From: Phaeodactylibacter luteus
GTDB lineage: Bacteria; Bacteroidota; Bacteroidia; Chitinophagales; Saprospiraceae
DNA length: 64,000 nucleotides
Assembly: GCF_007993045.1 (NCBI RefSeq)
Contig: NZ_VOOR01000006.1
Coordinates: 122,709 to 186,708, forward strand
Direction of reading: 5' to 3'
Below, in pieces: positions 10,301 through 18,414 of the stretch (positions within the stretch are counted from its first letter, which is position 1; every line of letters begins with the position of its first letter). The notes beneath the pieces were generated by a model, which worked only from the letters and a program-made list of their open reading frames with translations, searched no databases and had not been told where the DNA came from. A program made the position numbers and the translations under genes.

Positions 10301-10613
10301 GATTGCCCCTCTGCCCATTACCACACAGTTTAGCCCCGTGTATGCCATCAAGTCTGCAGATGTGAACGGAGACGGTTACCCCGACCTCCTGACCGGCGGC
10401 AACCTCTTCAAGGTACAGCCGGAGCTGGGGCGCTATGACGCCTCCTATGGGCAGTGCCTCATCAACGACGGGAAAGGGGTATTCTCTGACCGTTCGGTAG
10501 AACTGGGCTTCTCTGTAGAAGGCGAAATCCGTGATTTTCAATTTGTAGACGGCAGGGTTTATGTTTTCCGCAACAACGATGCCGTTGTGACTTATCAACT
10601 CAATTATGAATAG
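7326..10613 (+). CDS. FG-GAP/VCBS repeat lipoprotein with ASPIC/UnbV domain (CRTAC1-like), paralogue 2
   Basis: A 1,095-residue paralogue of the gene at 3434, with the same plan: lipobox LQAC (Cys19), the entry motif 'FYNGGGVAIGDVNNDGL', repeated DxDxDG loops in both halves, and a central ASPIC/UnbV segment ('AIGSKIRLKHGEHTW', 'RGFQSSMDPAVVLGLGS', 'DIIWPDGKV'). Three ATG codons in a row open the gene; the first is given. The stop overlaps the start of paralogue 3 by 8 bases, so translation is probably coupled. Similarity to paralogue 1 runs end to end, including the spacing of degenerate repeats, which points to tandem duplication rather than independent recruitment. Confidence 0.88.
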   Translation: MMMRSLTWIMPLLLLLQACSPTEPGAPERSASPLFALLDSTQTGISFRNDLAYDENFNVYKYRNFYNGGGVAIGDVNNDGLADVYLTSNQGPNRLYLNKGEMQFEDITAQAGVAGQRAWSTGVTMADVNGDGLLDIYVCNSGDVAGDNKENELFINQGGLKFQEMAAEYNLNDKGYSTHASFFDYDKDGDLDVYILNNSFQAIGSFNLRKNERPNRDELGGDKLMRNDGGQFTDVSEQAGIYGSVIGFGLGVTVGDVNNDNWEDIFISNDFFERDYLYINQQNGTFKEDLVNQIKSISGASMGADMADINNDGHQDIFVTEMLPSDYQRLKTVTTFEGWDKYQYNTANGYHHQFTRNVLHLNRGDSSFSEVSRMLGVEASDWSWGALFFDMDNDGYKDLFIANGIYKDLTDQDYLQYVANESVIQSIISDKGVDFKKLIDIIPSNKVPNHAFRNEGGLSFRKYPESGLQDPSFSNGAAYGDLDNDGDLDLIVNNVNMPCFVYENQQSGSNYLKFHLRGTGMNTFAIGSKIRLKHGEHTWVAENQPTRGFQSSMDPAVVLGLGSADEAEVDIIWPDGKVTQLGPVKANQTLTISSETGQPVDLKTEAASAVQQLRQIKNAMAYTHIENRYIDFNRERLVYHGHSNEGPRTATGDLNSDGLADFVIPGPKGMSSMVYFGLQKGGFEPVELSALPADAEHVAAHLFDADGDGDLDLYIASGGVEISEFSALYHDYLLFNDGQGRFGEPVQVFPDDKKLSTLAVASADMDGDGDLDLFVGERIKVGKYGARCSGYLLENDGQGRFQDVSAAYYPAFQDMGMITDAKWADLNSDGRPDLAIVGEFMEVQLLLNDGTQLRKAALSFPSGGLWNRLETVDLDLDGDLDLALGNLGTNSRLRASEAHPLRLYYSDFDQNSFPESILTFNAENGKDYPYALRHNLLKQLRFLQKKYPDFDSFKDQDMEQIFSPEQLASADVQEVQLLSSVLLRNQGEGAFEIAPLPITTQFSPVYAIKSADVNGDGYPDLLTGGNLFKVQPELGRYDASYGQCLINDGKGVFSDRSVELGFSVEGEIRDFQFVDGRVYVFRNNDAVVTYQLNYE

Positions 10614-13600
10614 CCACCTTTTAAACTATACCCTCATTTGCTCCTTTCTGGCCCTTGCAGCCTTTGGTTGTGGGGAAGCTGCTTCCCCAGCCTCTTCTGT
10701 GGGCACTATGGTAAGCCTTGGCCCGGAAGAAACGGGCATAGATTTCGTGAACGAGCTTTCCCGCAGCGATCGCCGCAACATCATCGAATACCTCTACTAC
10801 TACAACGGCGGGGGAGTAGCTGTGGGCGATATCAACAATGACGGCCTGGAAGACCTCTTCTTCACCGCTAATGAAAAACCCGATCGGCTCTACCTCAATA
10901 AAGGGGGCTTGCAGTTTGAAGACATTACACAGCAGGCAGGCATCATTGCAGATGACGCCTGGTCTTCTGGGGTAACTTTTGCAGATGTGAACAACGATGG
11001 CTATCTCGACCTCTACGTCTGCAAAGTAGGGGTAGGCGTCATGCCGGCCGCCCACAACCTTTTGTACATCAACCAAAAGGACGGTACTTTCCGGGAGGAG
11101 TCCAAAGCCTACGGGCTGGACTTTCAGGGGTATTCCACGCAAGCCTGTTTTCTGGATTATGATCAGGATGGCGATCTCGACCTCTACTTGCTCAATCATA
11201 ACGTACACTCCGTACGCAGCTATGGCACTACCAAGAAACGCAAGGAAACCGACAAGTGGGCAGGCGACCGCTTTTTTGAGAACCGAGTCAATGAGGCAGG
11301 CGGCGCCTTTGTCGATGTCACGGCGGCTACTGGCATATACAGCAGCCCCCTTGGCTACGGGCTGGCCATTGCAGCAGCCGACCTGAACGGCGACGGCCTG
11401 ACCGACATCTACATCGGAAACGATTTTCACGAGAATGACTACCTCTACCTCAATAATGGCGACAAGACCTTTACAGAGGCGATAAGGCAGTGGGCCGATC
11501 ATACCACACAGTTCAGTATGGGCGCCGATATTGCCGATTTGAACAACGACGGCTACCCTGACCTGTTCAGCACGGATATGCTCCCTTTTGACGAAAGCGT
11601 CTACCTCAAATCAGGAGGGGAAGATACGGATCAGCTCAAGCGCATAAAAGCAGAGCTGGGTTTTGAAAACCAATACGCCCGCAATCACCTTCAGCTCAAT
11701 TCACAGCAGGGGCACTTCACCGACCTGGCCCTACAGACCCGGACCTTCGCTACCGACTGGAGCTGGGCGGTCCTTCTACAAGATTTTGACAACAACGGCC
11801 GCAAGGACATTTTCATCACCAATGGCATCCTCAAGCGCCCCAATGACTTGGATTACATCAACTACCTCAATAGCGAGGCCATTGCCAAGTACAGCGAAGA
11901 GGACCCCGAGCGCACCCGCAGGCTGATTGAAAAACTGCCTTCCCAAAAGCTGAACAACATCCTCTTCTTGCAGAAAGGAGACCTCGAGTTCTCTTCCATC
12001 AATGAGGCGAAAGTGGGCAACCCTGGCTTTTCCAATGGCGCTGCCTTTGCCGACCTCGACCTGGATGGTGTGCTAGAGGTGGTAGTCAACAACATCAATG
12101 AGCCTGCTGCTATCCTCAAATGCAAGCCGGAGGCACGCAAAGGCAATGCGCTGAGCCTGTCCCTGTCTGACCCAAGCCAGAAAACAGTGCTCGGCACAAA
12201 GGTTTTTGCATACGCAGGCGGGCAACAGCTGTTTCAGGAGCTCCAAGTCGTAAGGGGCTATCAGTCGTCCTCTTCTTACCGTTTGCATTTGGGCCTGGGC
12301 CAAACCGAACAGGTCGACTCCCTCCGTATCATCTGGCCAGACGGGGCTCAGCAGCTCCTGTCCAACCTGACTGTCAATGAGCTCCTGGAGGTTCAAAAAT
12401 CAGCCAACAGCCAGCCTGTGCCTGCTGTAGCAGGGGCTGCCGTAAAAACAGAAGGGCAGTTTCGGGTATTGCCCCTCCTACATGAAGAAAACCCTTTCCA
12501 GGACGATGAAAATGAAAAGCTTATCCCAGAGCTGCTTTCCCGCGAAGGGCCGGCTGTACTCTATGAAGACCTTGATGCGGATGGTATCCCTGACTTGGTC
12601 CTAGGCGGTGCACACGGCTTCCCGCTCCGGCTGCTCAAAGGGGGCTCAGATGGCAGCTTCCAAAACCTGGAGGTAGCAGATTTCAACCGCGATGCCCGTT
12701 ATGAGGACGTCAGCATAGCCACCATTGATTTTGACCAGGATGGCGACCTCGACCTCTATGTGGCCAGCGGGGGCAGCGTCGCTAAAGAATTGGACAAAGC
12801 CTTGGAGGACCGGATCTACCTCAACAACGGCCAGATGGATTTCCGCCGCATACCGCTTTCCCTGCCCCATACCAATGGCAGTGTAGTGGCGGTGGCCGAC
12901 TTCGACCAAGATGGGTACGAAGATATTTTTGTCGGCGCCCGCTCCATCACAGGCTCCTACGGGCTGTCCCCCTATAGCTTTGTGCTGAAAAACCGTCAGG
13001 GCACTGGGGTAGAGATCGCTTATCAGTACCGCTTTGGCATGGTCACAGATGCTGCCTGGCAAGACCTTGATGGCGATGGGGATTTGGACCTGGCTATATG
13101 CGGCGATTGGATGCCGGTGCAGGTCATGGAAAATGACGGGCAGGGCGGCCTGGAGTTTTTGCCACAAGGAAAGCGCGTACCGGAGCTTGCCGGTTTCTGG
13201 TCCCGCTTGGCTTTTGCCGACCTCAATCAGGACGGTCTGCCCGACATCCTGGCTGGCAATCTGGGCACCAACAGCCTGATGCAAGCTTCTCCAGAACAAC
13301 CTGCTTATCTATACCTTGGAGATTTTGATGAAAATGGGTTTGTAGACCCACTTATCTTCTTCCATTATTTCGGCCGGTACGTGCCTCTGGGCTCAAGGGA
13401 TAAGCTCTTGACCCAACTGCCGGGGCTTAAGCGGGAATTTGTAAGCTATGACGCCTATGCCCAGGTCAGCCAATTTGAACAGCTGTTGCCTGCCGGGCAA
13501 GAGCTCTTGGTGGAGACAAAGCAGGTCAATGAGCTGCGGTCTATGGCGTTCTTGTCCATCCCAGGCGGAGGCTACGAGCCTGTGCCCTTGCCTGCTGAAG

Positions 13601-13875
13601 TGCAGCGCGGCAAAGTGCAGGATTGGCTATGGGACCGCACCGCTCAGCAATTGTACTATGTGTGCAGTCAGGGCGAGCTTGCTGCGGTACGGGGCAACAG
13701 CCTTTCTGCCAAGGGCGGCGTGCTTAGCGGGCTCGACCCTTCTTCGGGCACATTCTCAGCTCATGCCCCTTTGCCGCTGCCAAGGAATGTGCAGGCGCGC
13801 GCACTGCTCAAGCTGCAGGGTGGCGAATTCCTGCTGGTGACCAACAACGGCTACCCTTACCTGATTGTAGAGTAA
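10606..13875 (+). CDS. FG-GAP/VCBS repeat lipoprotein with ASPIC/UnbV domain (CRTAC1-like), paralogue 3
   Basis: A 1,089-residue third paralogue. Its ATG lies inside the end of paralogue 2 (shared ATGAATAG). Lipobox FGC (Cys22); entry motif 'YYNGGGVAVGDINNDGL'; DxDxDG loops through both halves; ASPIC/UnbV part with 'VLGTKVFAYAGGQQLF' and 'LRIIWPDGAQQ'. It is the most diverged of the three: the C-terminal 100 residues are reworded and end in a non-propeller tail ('FLLVTNNGYPYLIVE'). It closes the cluster. The hairpin of repeat copy A begins a few bases after the stop and may double as a terminator. Confidence 0.87.
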   Translation: MNSHLLNYTLICSFLALAAFGCGEAASPASSVGTMVSLGPEETGIDFVNELSRSDRRNIIEYLYYYNGGGVAVGDINNDGLEDLFFTANEKPDRLYLNKGGLQFEDITQQAGIIADDAWSSGVTFADVNNDGYLDLYVCKVGVGVMPAAHNLLYINQKDGTFREESKAYGLDFQGYSTQACFLDYDQDGDLDLYLLNHNVHSVRSYGTTKKRKETDKWAGDRFFENRVNEAGGAFVDVTAATGIYSSPLGYGLAIAAADLNGDGLTDIYIGNDFHENDYLYLNNGDKTFTEAIRQWADHTTQFSMGADIADLNNDGYPDLFSTDMLPFDESVYLKSGGEDTDQLKRIKAELGFENQYARNHLQLNSQQGHFTDLALQTRTFATDWSWAVLLQDFDNNGRKDIFITNGILKRPNDLDYINYLNSEAIAKYSEEDPERTRRLIEKLPSQKLNNILFLQKGDLEFSSINEAKVGNPGFSNGAAFADLDLDGVLEVVVNNINEPAAILKCKPEARKGNALSLSLSDPSQKTVLGTKVFAYAGGQQLFQELQVVRGYQSSSSYRLHLGLGQTEQVDSLRIIWPDGAQQLLSNLTVNELLEVQKSANSQPVPAVAGAAVKTEGQFRVLPLLHEENPFQDDENEKLIPELLSREGPAVLYEDLDADGIPDLVLGGAHGFPLRLLKGGSDGSFQNLEVADFNRDARYEDVSIATIDFDQDGDLDLYVASGGSVAKELDKALEDRIYLNNGQMDFRRIPLSLPHTNGSVVAVADFDQDGYEDIFVGARSITGSYGLSPYSFVLKNRQGTGVEIAYQYRFGMVTDAAWQDLDGDGDLDLAICGDWMPVQVMENDGQGGLEFLPQGKRVPELAGFWSRLAFADLNQDGLPDILAGNLGTNSLMQASPEQPAYLYLGDFDENGFVDPLIFFHYFGRYVPLGSRDKLLTQLPGLKREFVSYDAYAQVSQFEQLLPAGQELLVETKQVNELRSMAFLSIPGGGYEPVPLPAEVQRGKVQDWLWDRTAQQLYYVCSQGELAAVRGNSLSAKGGVLSGLDPSSGTFSAHAPLPLPRNVQARALLKLQGGEFLLVTNNGYPYLIVE

Positions 13876-13880
13876 GCTTG

Positions 13881-13990
13881 GGGGCTCCTCCTGCCCTAAC
13901 GGCAGGAGGCCGCTATGCTACGGGGCTCGCTTTTCGCTCGGCCCTGCCGGGCTTCCCACCCCTCCGCAGCGCTAGCCCGGCCCCATCATG
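13881..13990 (+). repeat. interspersed structured repeat, family R1, copy A
   Basis: One of six copies in this window of a ~105-bp element. All share the block GCTATGCTnCGGGGCTCGCT, then a CGCTCGGCCC..GGGC hairpin and a CCCCTnCGCAGCGCTAGgC end. In this copy the leading hairpin is CCTCCTGCC / GGCAGGAGG around CTAAC (nine pairs), lying a few bases after the stop of the FG-GAP gene. The variable hairpin keeps pairing while its sequence changes between copies. No coding sense; short frames here are accidental. Confidence 0.8.
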
Positions 13991-14209
13991 GCAAGCAGAA
14001 GGCCCAAGCGCCTGCGGTATTTGGATATACAACATACCCGCCACCACAGTGCGGTTAGCGCTTTGGCCCTTAGGAATAAGATGCTTGATCGCCTAGGATA
14101 AACACCATCAAATATCTTGTTTGTGGCTGCCTCACCTCCTTGATGGCGCTTAGTTTTCATGGGGCCATAAGGAGCTGCCCGAAGTGTGAAGCCCAAACAA
14201 GTCCTTGGG

Positions 14210-14334
14210 CAAGGCACAAAAAACGGAGCTTAGGCAAGTCCCGCTTTTTACGAAAGCAGGAAGGGTTTGCGAAACGAGGCATAAGCAAAAAGCGCTGTTT
14301 ACAGCCCGATTACTAAAGCCCAAACAGGCTCTAA
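14210..14334 (+). repeat. interspersed repeat family R3, partial copy 1
   Basis: About 125 bases are clearly similar to 33175-33315. They share CGGAGnTTAGnCAAGTCCCGCTTTT, a central CCCGCTTT/AAAGC-GG hairpin, and the right end GATTACTAAAGnCCCAACA. The right terminal inverted repeat is present (up to GGCTCTAA at ~14334), but I find no matching left end, so the copy looks truncated. It ends about 15 bases before the promoter of the next gene. Confidence 0.6.
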
Positions 14335-14349
14335 ATCACAACAAGGGCT

Positions 14350-14357
14350 TATCTTTG
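14350..14357 (+). promoter_or_regulatory. Bacteroidota -7 promoter element (TATCTTTG)
   Basis: Exact match to TAnnTTTG; it predicts a transcript start near 14364, about 16 bases before the ATG at 14380. No clear TTTG -33 box at the usual spacing. It lies just outside the edge of repeat R3 copy 1. Confidence 0.5.
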
Positions 14358-14379
14358 CGGCAAATGATCAACGCCCTAC

Positions 14380-15099
14380 ATGCAACTTAAGCGCATCAAG
14401 CATTACTTCGAAGCCTACAAAGCCTACCTGCAAACGGAGCAGGCACAGGCCACCCGGGTGCACATCTGGGAGTCGCAACGGATTTTCCAAAATAATTGGG
14501 ACCGGGACGCTACAGAATGGGCTGCTATGTACGATGCCTGCCTAAAAAACAGCACCAGCCGGCGCCTCTGGAAACGGGAAGCTTATGAGCCCAAACGGAT
14601 GATGCTGGAGCTCATGCGCATGCAGCCTGATTTTACCCGCCACATGTTCCTGGACCTTTTCAACGAGGAGAAAGCCCTGGAGGGGCGCGCCAGCCGGTTT
14701 GTCCATTACTGTAATATGCTGTTCGAGGAGTACCAGGACAAGCACCCCGCACGGCGGGACAACAGCCACTACCATGACGATGGCTACCAAATGGTTTTTC
14801 TTTACCTGGCCTTCCGCTTCCCAGAGCATTATACCCTATATGAAGGGGAGACCTTCCGTCGGTTCCTGCAGCACTTGGGCAGCCCAGACATCCCCGCCGC
14901 CCACGACTTGGAGCGCTTTGCGAAAGTCATGCGCACCATTTACAAAATGATGGAAAAAGAGCCTGAGCTGTTGCCTTCCCACCTGGCCCGGCTGCCAGCT
15001 GCCGAAAAGGATAGCAGCGGGAGCCTATTGGTCGTATATGATTTTTACCAGGCAGTAGCGGGGGAACGCGCTGCCCTGCCTGCATACACCGGGCGCTAA
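14380..15099 (+). CDS. conserved Bacteroidota protein of unknown function
   Basis: A 239-residue soluble protein without signal peptide or membrane segment, rich in charged helical sequence. Stretches that look conserved are 'IWESQRIFQNNWD', 'YEPKRMMLELMRMQP', 'RFVHYCNMLFEEY' and 'YHDDGYQMVFLYLAFRFPE'. I recall closely similar sequence in uncharacterised Bacteroidota proteins, possibly also as the N-terminal part of AAA/McrB-like proteins, but cannot confirm this. It has its own promoter and ends 19 bases before the endonuclease gene. Function unknown. Confidence 0.75.
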   Translation: MQLKRIKHYFEAYKAYLQTEQAQATRVHIWESQRIFQNNWDRDATEWAAMYDACLKNSTSRRLWKREAYEPKRMMLELMRMQPDFTRHMFLDLFNEEKALEGRASRFVHYCNMLFEEYQDKHPARRDNSHYHDDGYQMVFLYLAFRFPEHYTLYEGETFRRFLQHLGSPDIPAAHDLERFAKVMRTIYKMMEKEPELLPSHLARLPAAEKDSSGSLLVVYDFYQAVAGERAALPAYTGR

Positions 15100-15118
15100 G
15101 GCGCTCCAATAAAAGCAC

Positions 15119-16207
15119 ATGTTGAATAAGCTAGTTTTTCTTCTTGCAGGAATCTTCGTCCTCAGTTCTGCTTTCGGGCAGCTCCATCAGCCTATACTGC
15201 CGGGTTTAGAGGGAGATGCTTTGCTGCAAGCCTTACAGGACAACTTCCGCCCTTCCAGTGTACTGACTTACGGAGAAGCCCGGGACTTATTGTTTGGCGA
15301 GATCGATCCCAGCAACGACACCCTATATTGTGTGTATACAGGCCTCGCTGCCTATATCGCCCCCGGCGAAGACCCTACGGAAACAGCCTTTGACCAAGGC
15401 ATCAATACAGAGCACACCTGGCCGAGGAGCAAGGGCGCATCCGGTTTTATCCCAGAAGCGGATATGCACCACCTTTTCCCTACTGAAGCACAGGCCAATT
15501 CAGACCGTGGCTCATTCCCTTTTGGCGAGGTGCCCGACGCACAGGCCATCAGGTGGTATGGCAACGGCAGTGAGTTCAGCAGTCAGCCTGCCGATGATAA
15601 TGGCCAGTACAGCGAGCTGGGCAATCAGCTGTTCGAGCCCCCGCATGCTCATAAAGGGGATGTCGCCCGGGCTATGTTCTACTTCTATACGGTATACCGG
15701 GAGGAAGCCTTAGCCGCCGACCCATCCTTTTTTGAAGCCCAGCGTACTACGCTCTGCCTTTGGCAGGCAGAAGACCCGGTTACTCAAAAAGAGTGGGACC
15801 GTACCCACGCGATCGCCCCGCATCAGCAGGGTAAAGCCAACCCTTTTGTGCTCGATTGTACCCTGGCCACCCGCTGCTATTGCGATGATGTTGTCCCTCC
15901 ATGTACCCCGCCCGTGAGTGTGGAGGAAGTGGCGCCCGGGAAGCTTTCCAAGGTTTTGTTGTTCCCTAACCCCGCCTATGGGGCAACCACCTTAGAGCTG
16001 GCCCTGCCAGAAGCAGGGGCACTGACGTTGCAATGGCACAATACGTTAGGGCAGCCGGTACTAGGGCCTCAGGAGCAGGGGCTGCCCAAAGGGCCTTCTG
16101 CCTGGGAAGTCGAAGCGCCAAAGCAAGCCGGTATTTACATCGGCCAACTCCGCCTAAGTGGCGCAGGCAGAGCATGGACGGGCACCGTCCGCTTGCTCGT
16201 CGAATAA
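15119..16207 (+). CDS. secreted endonuclease I family protein with T9SS type A sorting domain
   Basis: A 362-residue extracellular nuclease. Residues 1-20 are a signal peptide ending in FGQ. The endonuclease I core (about 30-260) has the catalytic 'NTEHTWPRS' block, 'DMHHLFPTEAQANSDRGSFPFGEV' (in two parts) with metal-binding residues, and 'HKGDVARAMFYFYT'. After a Cys-rich linker, residues 285-362 form a type A sorting domain ('VLLFPNPAYGATTLEL', 'NTLGQPV', 'AGIYIGQLRL'), directing export by the type IX system and anchoring. The enzyme should cut DNA outside the cell. The next gene is a PhoD-type phosphatase, so the two could serve phosphate or nucleotide scavenging (inference). Confidence 0.92.
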   Translation: MLNKLVFLLAGIFVLSSAFGQLHQPILPGLEGDALLQALQDNFRPSSVLTYGEARDLLFGEIDPSNDTLYCVYTGLAAYIAPGEDPTETAFDQGINTEHTWPRSKGASGFIPEADMHHLFPTEAQANSDRGSFPFGEVPDAQAIRWYGNGSEFSSQPADDNGQYSELGNQLFEPPHAHKGDVARAMFYFYTVYREEALAADPSFFEAQRTTLCLWQAEDPVTQKEWDRTHAIAPHQQGKANPFVLDCTLATRCYCDDVVPPCTPPVSVEEVAPGKLSKVLLFPNPAYGATTLELALPEAGALTLQWHNTLGQPVLGPQEQGLPKGPSAWEVEAPKQAGIYIGQLRLSGAGRAWTGTVRLLVE

Positions 16208-16265
16208 TGTTGGAATTCATAAAACGGCCCAGGCGGCTTGCTGCCGGGCGACAAACTGGATAATC

Positions 16266-17588
16266 ATGAAAAAAAGGGTGTCTTCCTGGTTCGTACTGCT
16301 GTTCGTTGCACTCAGCCCTGCCTGGGCGCAATCTTCCCTGCTGCAGTCTGGCCCTATGCTGGGCTACAATGAGATGAAAGAAGTACTGCTCTGGGTGCAA
16401 ACTACTGCTGCTGCTGAAGTACAGTTTGCCTACTGGCCGCAGTCTGAACCCTCCAACCGGCGCCTGACCGCTGTGAAGCAAACACAAGCTGAAGAGGCCT
16501 TTACTGCCAAACTCCTGGCTGATGAGTTAGCGCCTGGGGCAGCTTATTCTTATGAGCTGCTGATCAATGGAAAGAAAGTCGAGCTGCCTTACCCAACGGA
16601 ATTTTCAACTCAGCCCCTTTGGCAATGGCGCACAGACCCGCCTGAATTCAACGTAGCTATTGGGAGCTGCGCTTATATCAATGAGGAGGTTTATGACCGC
16701 CCGGGAACACCCTATGGAAGCGAGTACGAGATTTTTGAAGCCATCCACAGCAAGCGCCCAGACGCTATGGTCTGGCTGGGCGACAACTTCTACCTGCGCG
16801 AAGCCGACTGGTTCACAGCATCGGGCATTTTGCATCGTTATACACACACCCGAAGCCTGCCTGAAATGCAGCCCCTGCTCGCTAGCACCCACCACTATGC
16901 CATTTGGGACGACCACGACTTCGGGCCCAACGATTCTGACCGCAGCTTTGTGCACAAAGACAAGACCCTGCGTGCTTTTGACCTGTTCTGGGGGAACCCT
17001 ACGGTGGGCATACCCGGGCAGGAAGGGGGCATCACTTCCTACTTTCAGTATAACGACATAGAATTTTTCCTACTGGACAACCGCTACTTCCGGAGCCCCA
17101 ACCGCAGGGCTTCTGGTGAGCGCACCATTCTGGGCGAAGCGCAGTTGGAGTGGCTGATCGATGCACTGAGCAGTAGCCGGGCCCCATTCAAGATGGTGTG
17201 CATCGGCGGGCAAGTCCTGAATACTGTTGCGCGGTATGAAAATTATGCCAATTACGCCGAGGAGCGCGCCTACCTGCTCAACCGGATCGAGGAGGAAGGC
17301 ATCCGCAATGTGGTCTTCCTGACCGGCGACCGCCACCATAGCGAGCTGAGCCAATACCGCAACAGCGCAGGCTATACTGTGACGGACCTCACCATTTCCC
17401 CCCTCACGGCAGGGACAGGGCATACGGTAGAAGAGGAGAACCGCCTCAGAGTACCTGGCACACTCCTCTCACAGCACAACTTTGCGGTCCTGAACTTCTC
17501 CGGCGAGCGCCGGTCCAGAAAGCTGAACATCACTGTTTTTGACAAAGATGGAGTGCAGCTGTGGGCCAAGGAAATCGCCTCAGAATAG
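16266..17588 (+). CDS. PhoD-like alkaline phosphatase/phosphodiesterase
   Basis: A 440-residue exported metallophosphatase. The ATG at 16266 opens a clear signal peptide (cut near AWAQ); longer in-frame starts overlap the endonuclease gene. PhoD motifs in order: 'FNVAIGSCAYINE' , 'VWLGDNFYLREADW', 'YAIWDDHDFGPNDSD', 'FFLLDNRYFRS', 'GGQVLN' and 'VVFLTGDRHHSEL', giving the Asp/His ligands of a binuclear metal site. An N-terminal Ig-like PhoD_N part (about 30-125) is present. Family members remove phosphate from mono- or diesters in the periplasm or outside. It follows the endonuclease by 58 bases. Confidence 0.9.
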   Translation: MKKRVSSWFVLLFVALSPAWAQSSLLQSGPMLGYNEMKEVLLWVQTTAAAEVQFAYWPQSEPSNRRLTAVKQTQAEEAFTAKLLADELAPGAAYSYELLINGKKVELPYPTEFSTQPLWQWRTDPPEFNVAIGSCAYINEEVYDRPGTPYGSEYEIFEAIHSKRPDAMVWLGDNFYLREADWFTASGILHRYTHTRSLPEMQPLLASTHHYAIWDDHDFGPNDSDRSFVHKDKTLRAFDLFWGNPTVGIPGQEGGITSYFQYNDIEFFLLDNRYFRSPNRRASGERTILGEAQLEWLIDALSSSRAPFKMVCIGGQVLNTVARYENYANYAEERAYLLNRIEEEGIRNVVFLTGDRHHSELSQYRNSAGYTVTDLTISPLTAGTGHTVEEENRLRVPGTLLSQHNFAVLNFSGERRSRKLNITVFDKDGVQLWAKEIASE

Positions 17589-17640
17589 TGTGCCCCCAAG
17601 GTCCAGTACACGCTTTTCCCTACTCAAAACCAGCTTGACA

Positions 17641-18414
17641 ATGACCATCCGGTTGCTGATTTTTAGCCTTGCTCTATGGCCGCTGCTGAACAGCTGTAGC
17701 TCGGCAGGCAGTGATGAAAAAAACGCCCTGCACAGCTCGCACCGTACAGATTCCCTGATTCAGCTGATGCTGCAGGCGCATGGAAGCCATATCGTGGGGC
17801 AAAGCAGCGTCTCTTTTGATTTCCGCGGGCGTTCCTACCGCAGTCAGCGCAATGGCGGAGCTTTCCAGTACGAGCGCCAATTTGCCGATAGCTCAGGAGC
17901 TGTTGTCCGTGATGTCTTGACGAACAATGGGCTTTTCCGTGAGATGGACGGGGAGCGGCAGCCCCTCACCCCAAAAGACAGCACAGCCTATGCAGGCTCG
18001 GTCAATTCCGTAATCTACTTCGCCCTGCTGCCTTATTTTTTGCAGGACAAAGCCGTAAATGCTGCCTATGCAGGGGAGGCGGTGCTTAAAGGGGAGCCCT
18101 ACCACAAAATCAAAGTGACTTTTGCCGAAGAGGGCGGTGGAGAGGATCATGAGGATGTCTATGTTTATTGGATGCATCAGCAGCAACATACGATGGACTA
18201 TCTGGCTTACAGCTATGTAGTGAACGGTGGAGGTGCCCGTTTCCGGGAAGCCTACAACGTAAGGTCCATAGAAGGGCTGCGCATCGCGGACTATCATAAT
18301 TACAAGCCCATGCTGGATACCCGGGACGTTATGGTGTTCGACAGCCTCTTCGAGGCAGGGCAGATGGAGCTGCTCTCTGAGATCGAAATCAGGCAGATAA
18401 CCCTCAGCAAATGA
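17641..18414 (+). CDS. DUF6503-family lipoprotein
   Basis: A 257-residue lipoprotein; the ATG at 17641 gives lipobox LNSC (Cys19), whereas a longer frame overlaps the phosphatase gene. The body matches what I know of the Bacteroidota family DUF6503: 'AHGSHIVGQSSVSFDFRGR', 'VNSVIYFALLPYFL', 'GEPYHKIKVTF' , 'EDHEDVYVYWMHQQ', 'YVVNGGGARFREAYN'. The fold resembles outer-membrane lipoprotein carriers of the LolA/LolB type, but its ligand is unknown. It overlaps the next start by ATGA, so expression of the two is coupled. Confidence 0.8.
   Translation: MTIRLLIFSLALWPLLNSCSSAGSDEKNALHSSHRTDSLIQLMLQAHGSHIVGQSSVSFDFRGRSYRSQRNGGAFQYERQFADSSGAVVRDVLTNNGLFREMDGERQPLTPKDSTAYAGSVNSVIYFALLPYFLQDKAVNAAYAGEAVLKGEPYHKIKVTFAEEGGGEDHEDVYVYWMHQQQHTMDYLAYSYVVNGGGARFREAYNVRSIEGLRIADYHNYKPMLDTRDVMVFDSLFEAGQMELLSEIEIRQITLSK

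Noticed and set aside
13878..14096. Short open frame after the third FG-GAP gene
   Set aside because: It runs through repeat R1 copy A. Similar frames at 23669-23905, 40732-41031 and 43593-43778 cross other copies in differing phases, so they reflect the repeat, not genes.
14205..14390. Short open frame before the gene at 14380
   Set aside because: It lies within repeat R3 copy 1 and its promoter-side flank and overlaps the start of a better gene.
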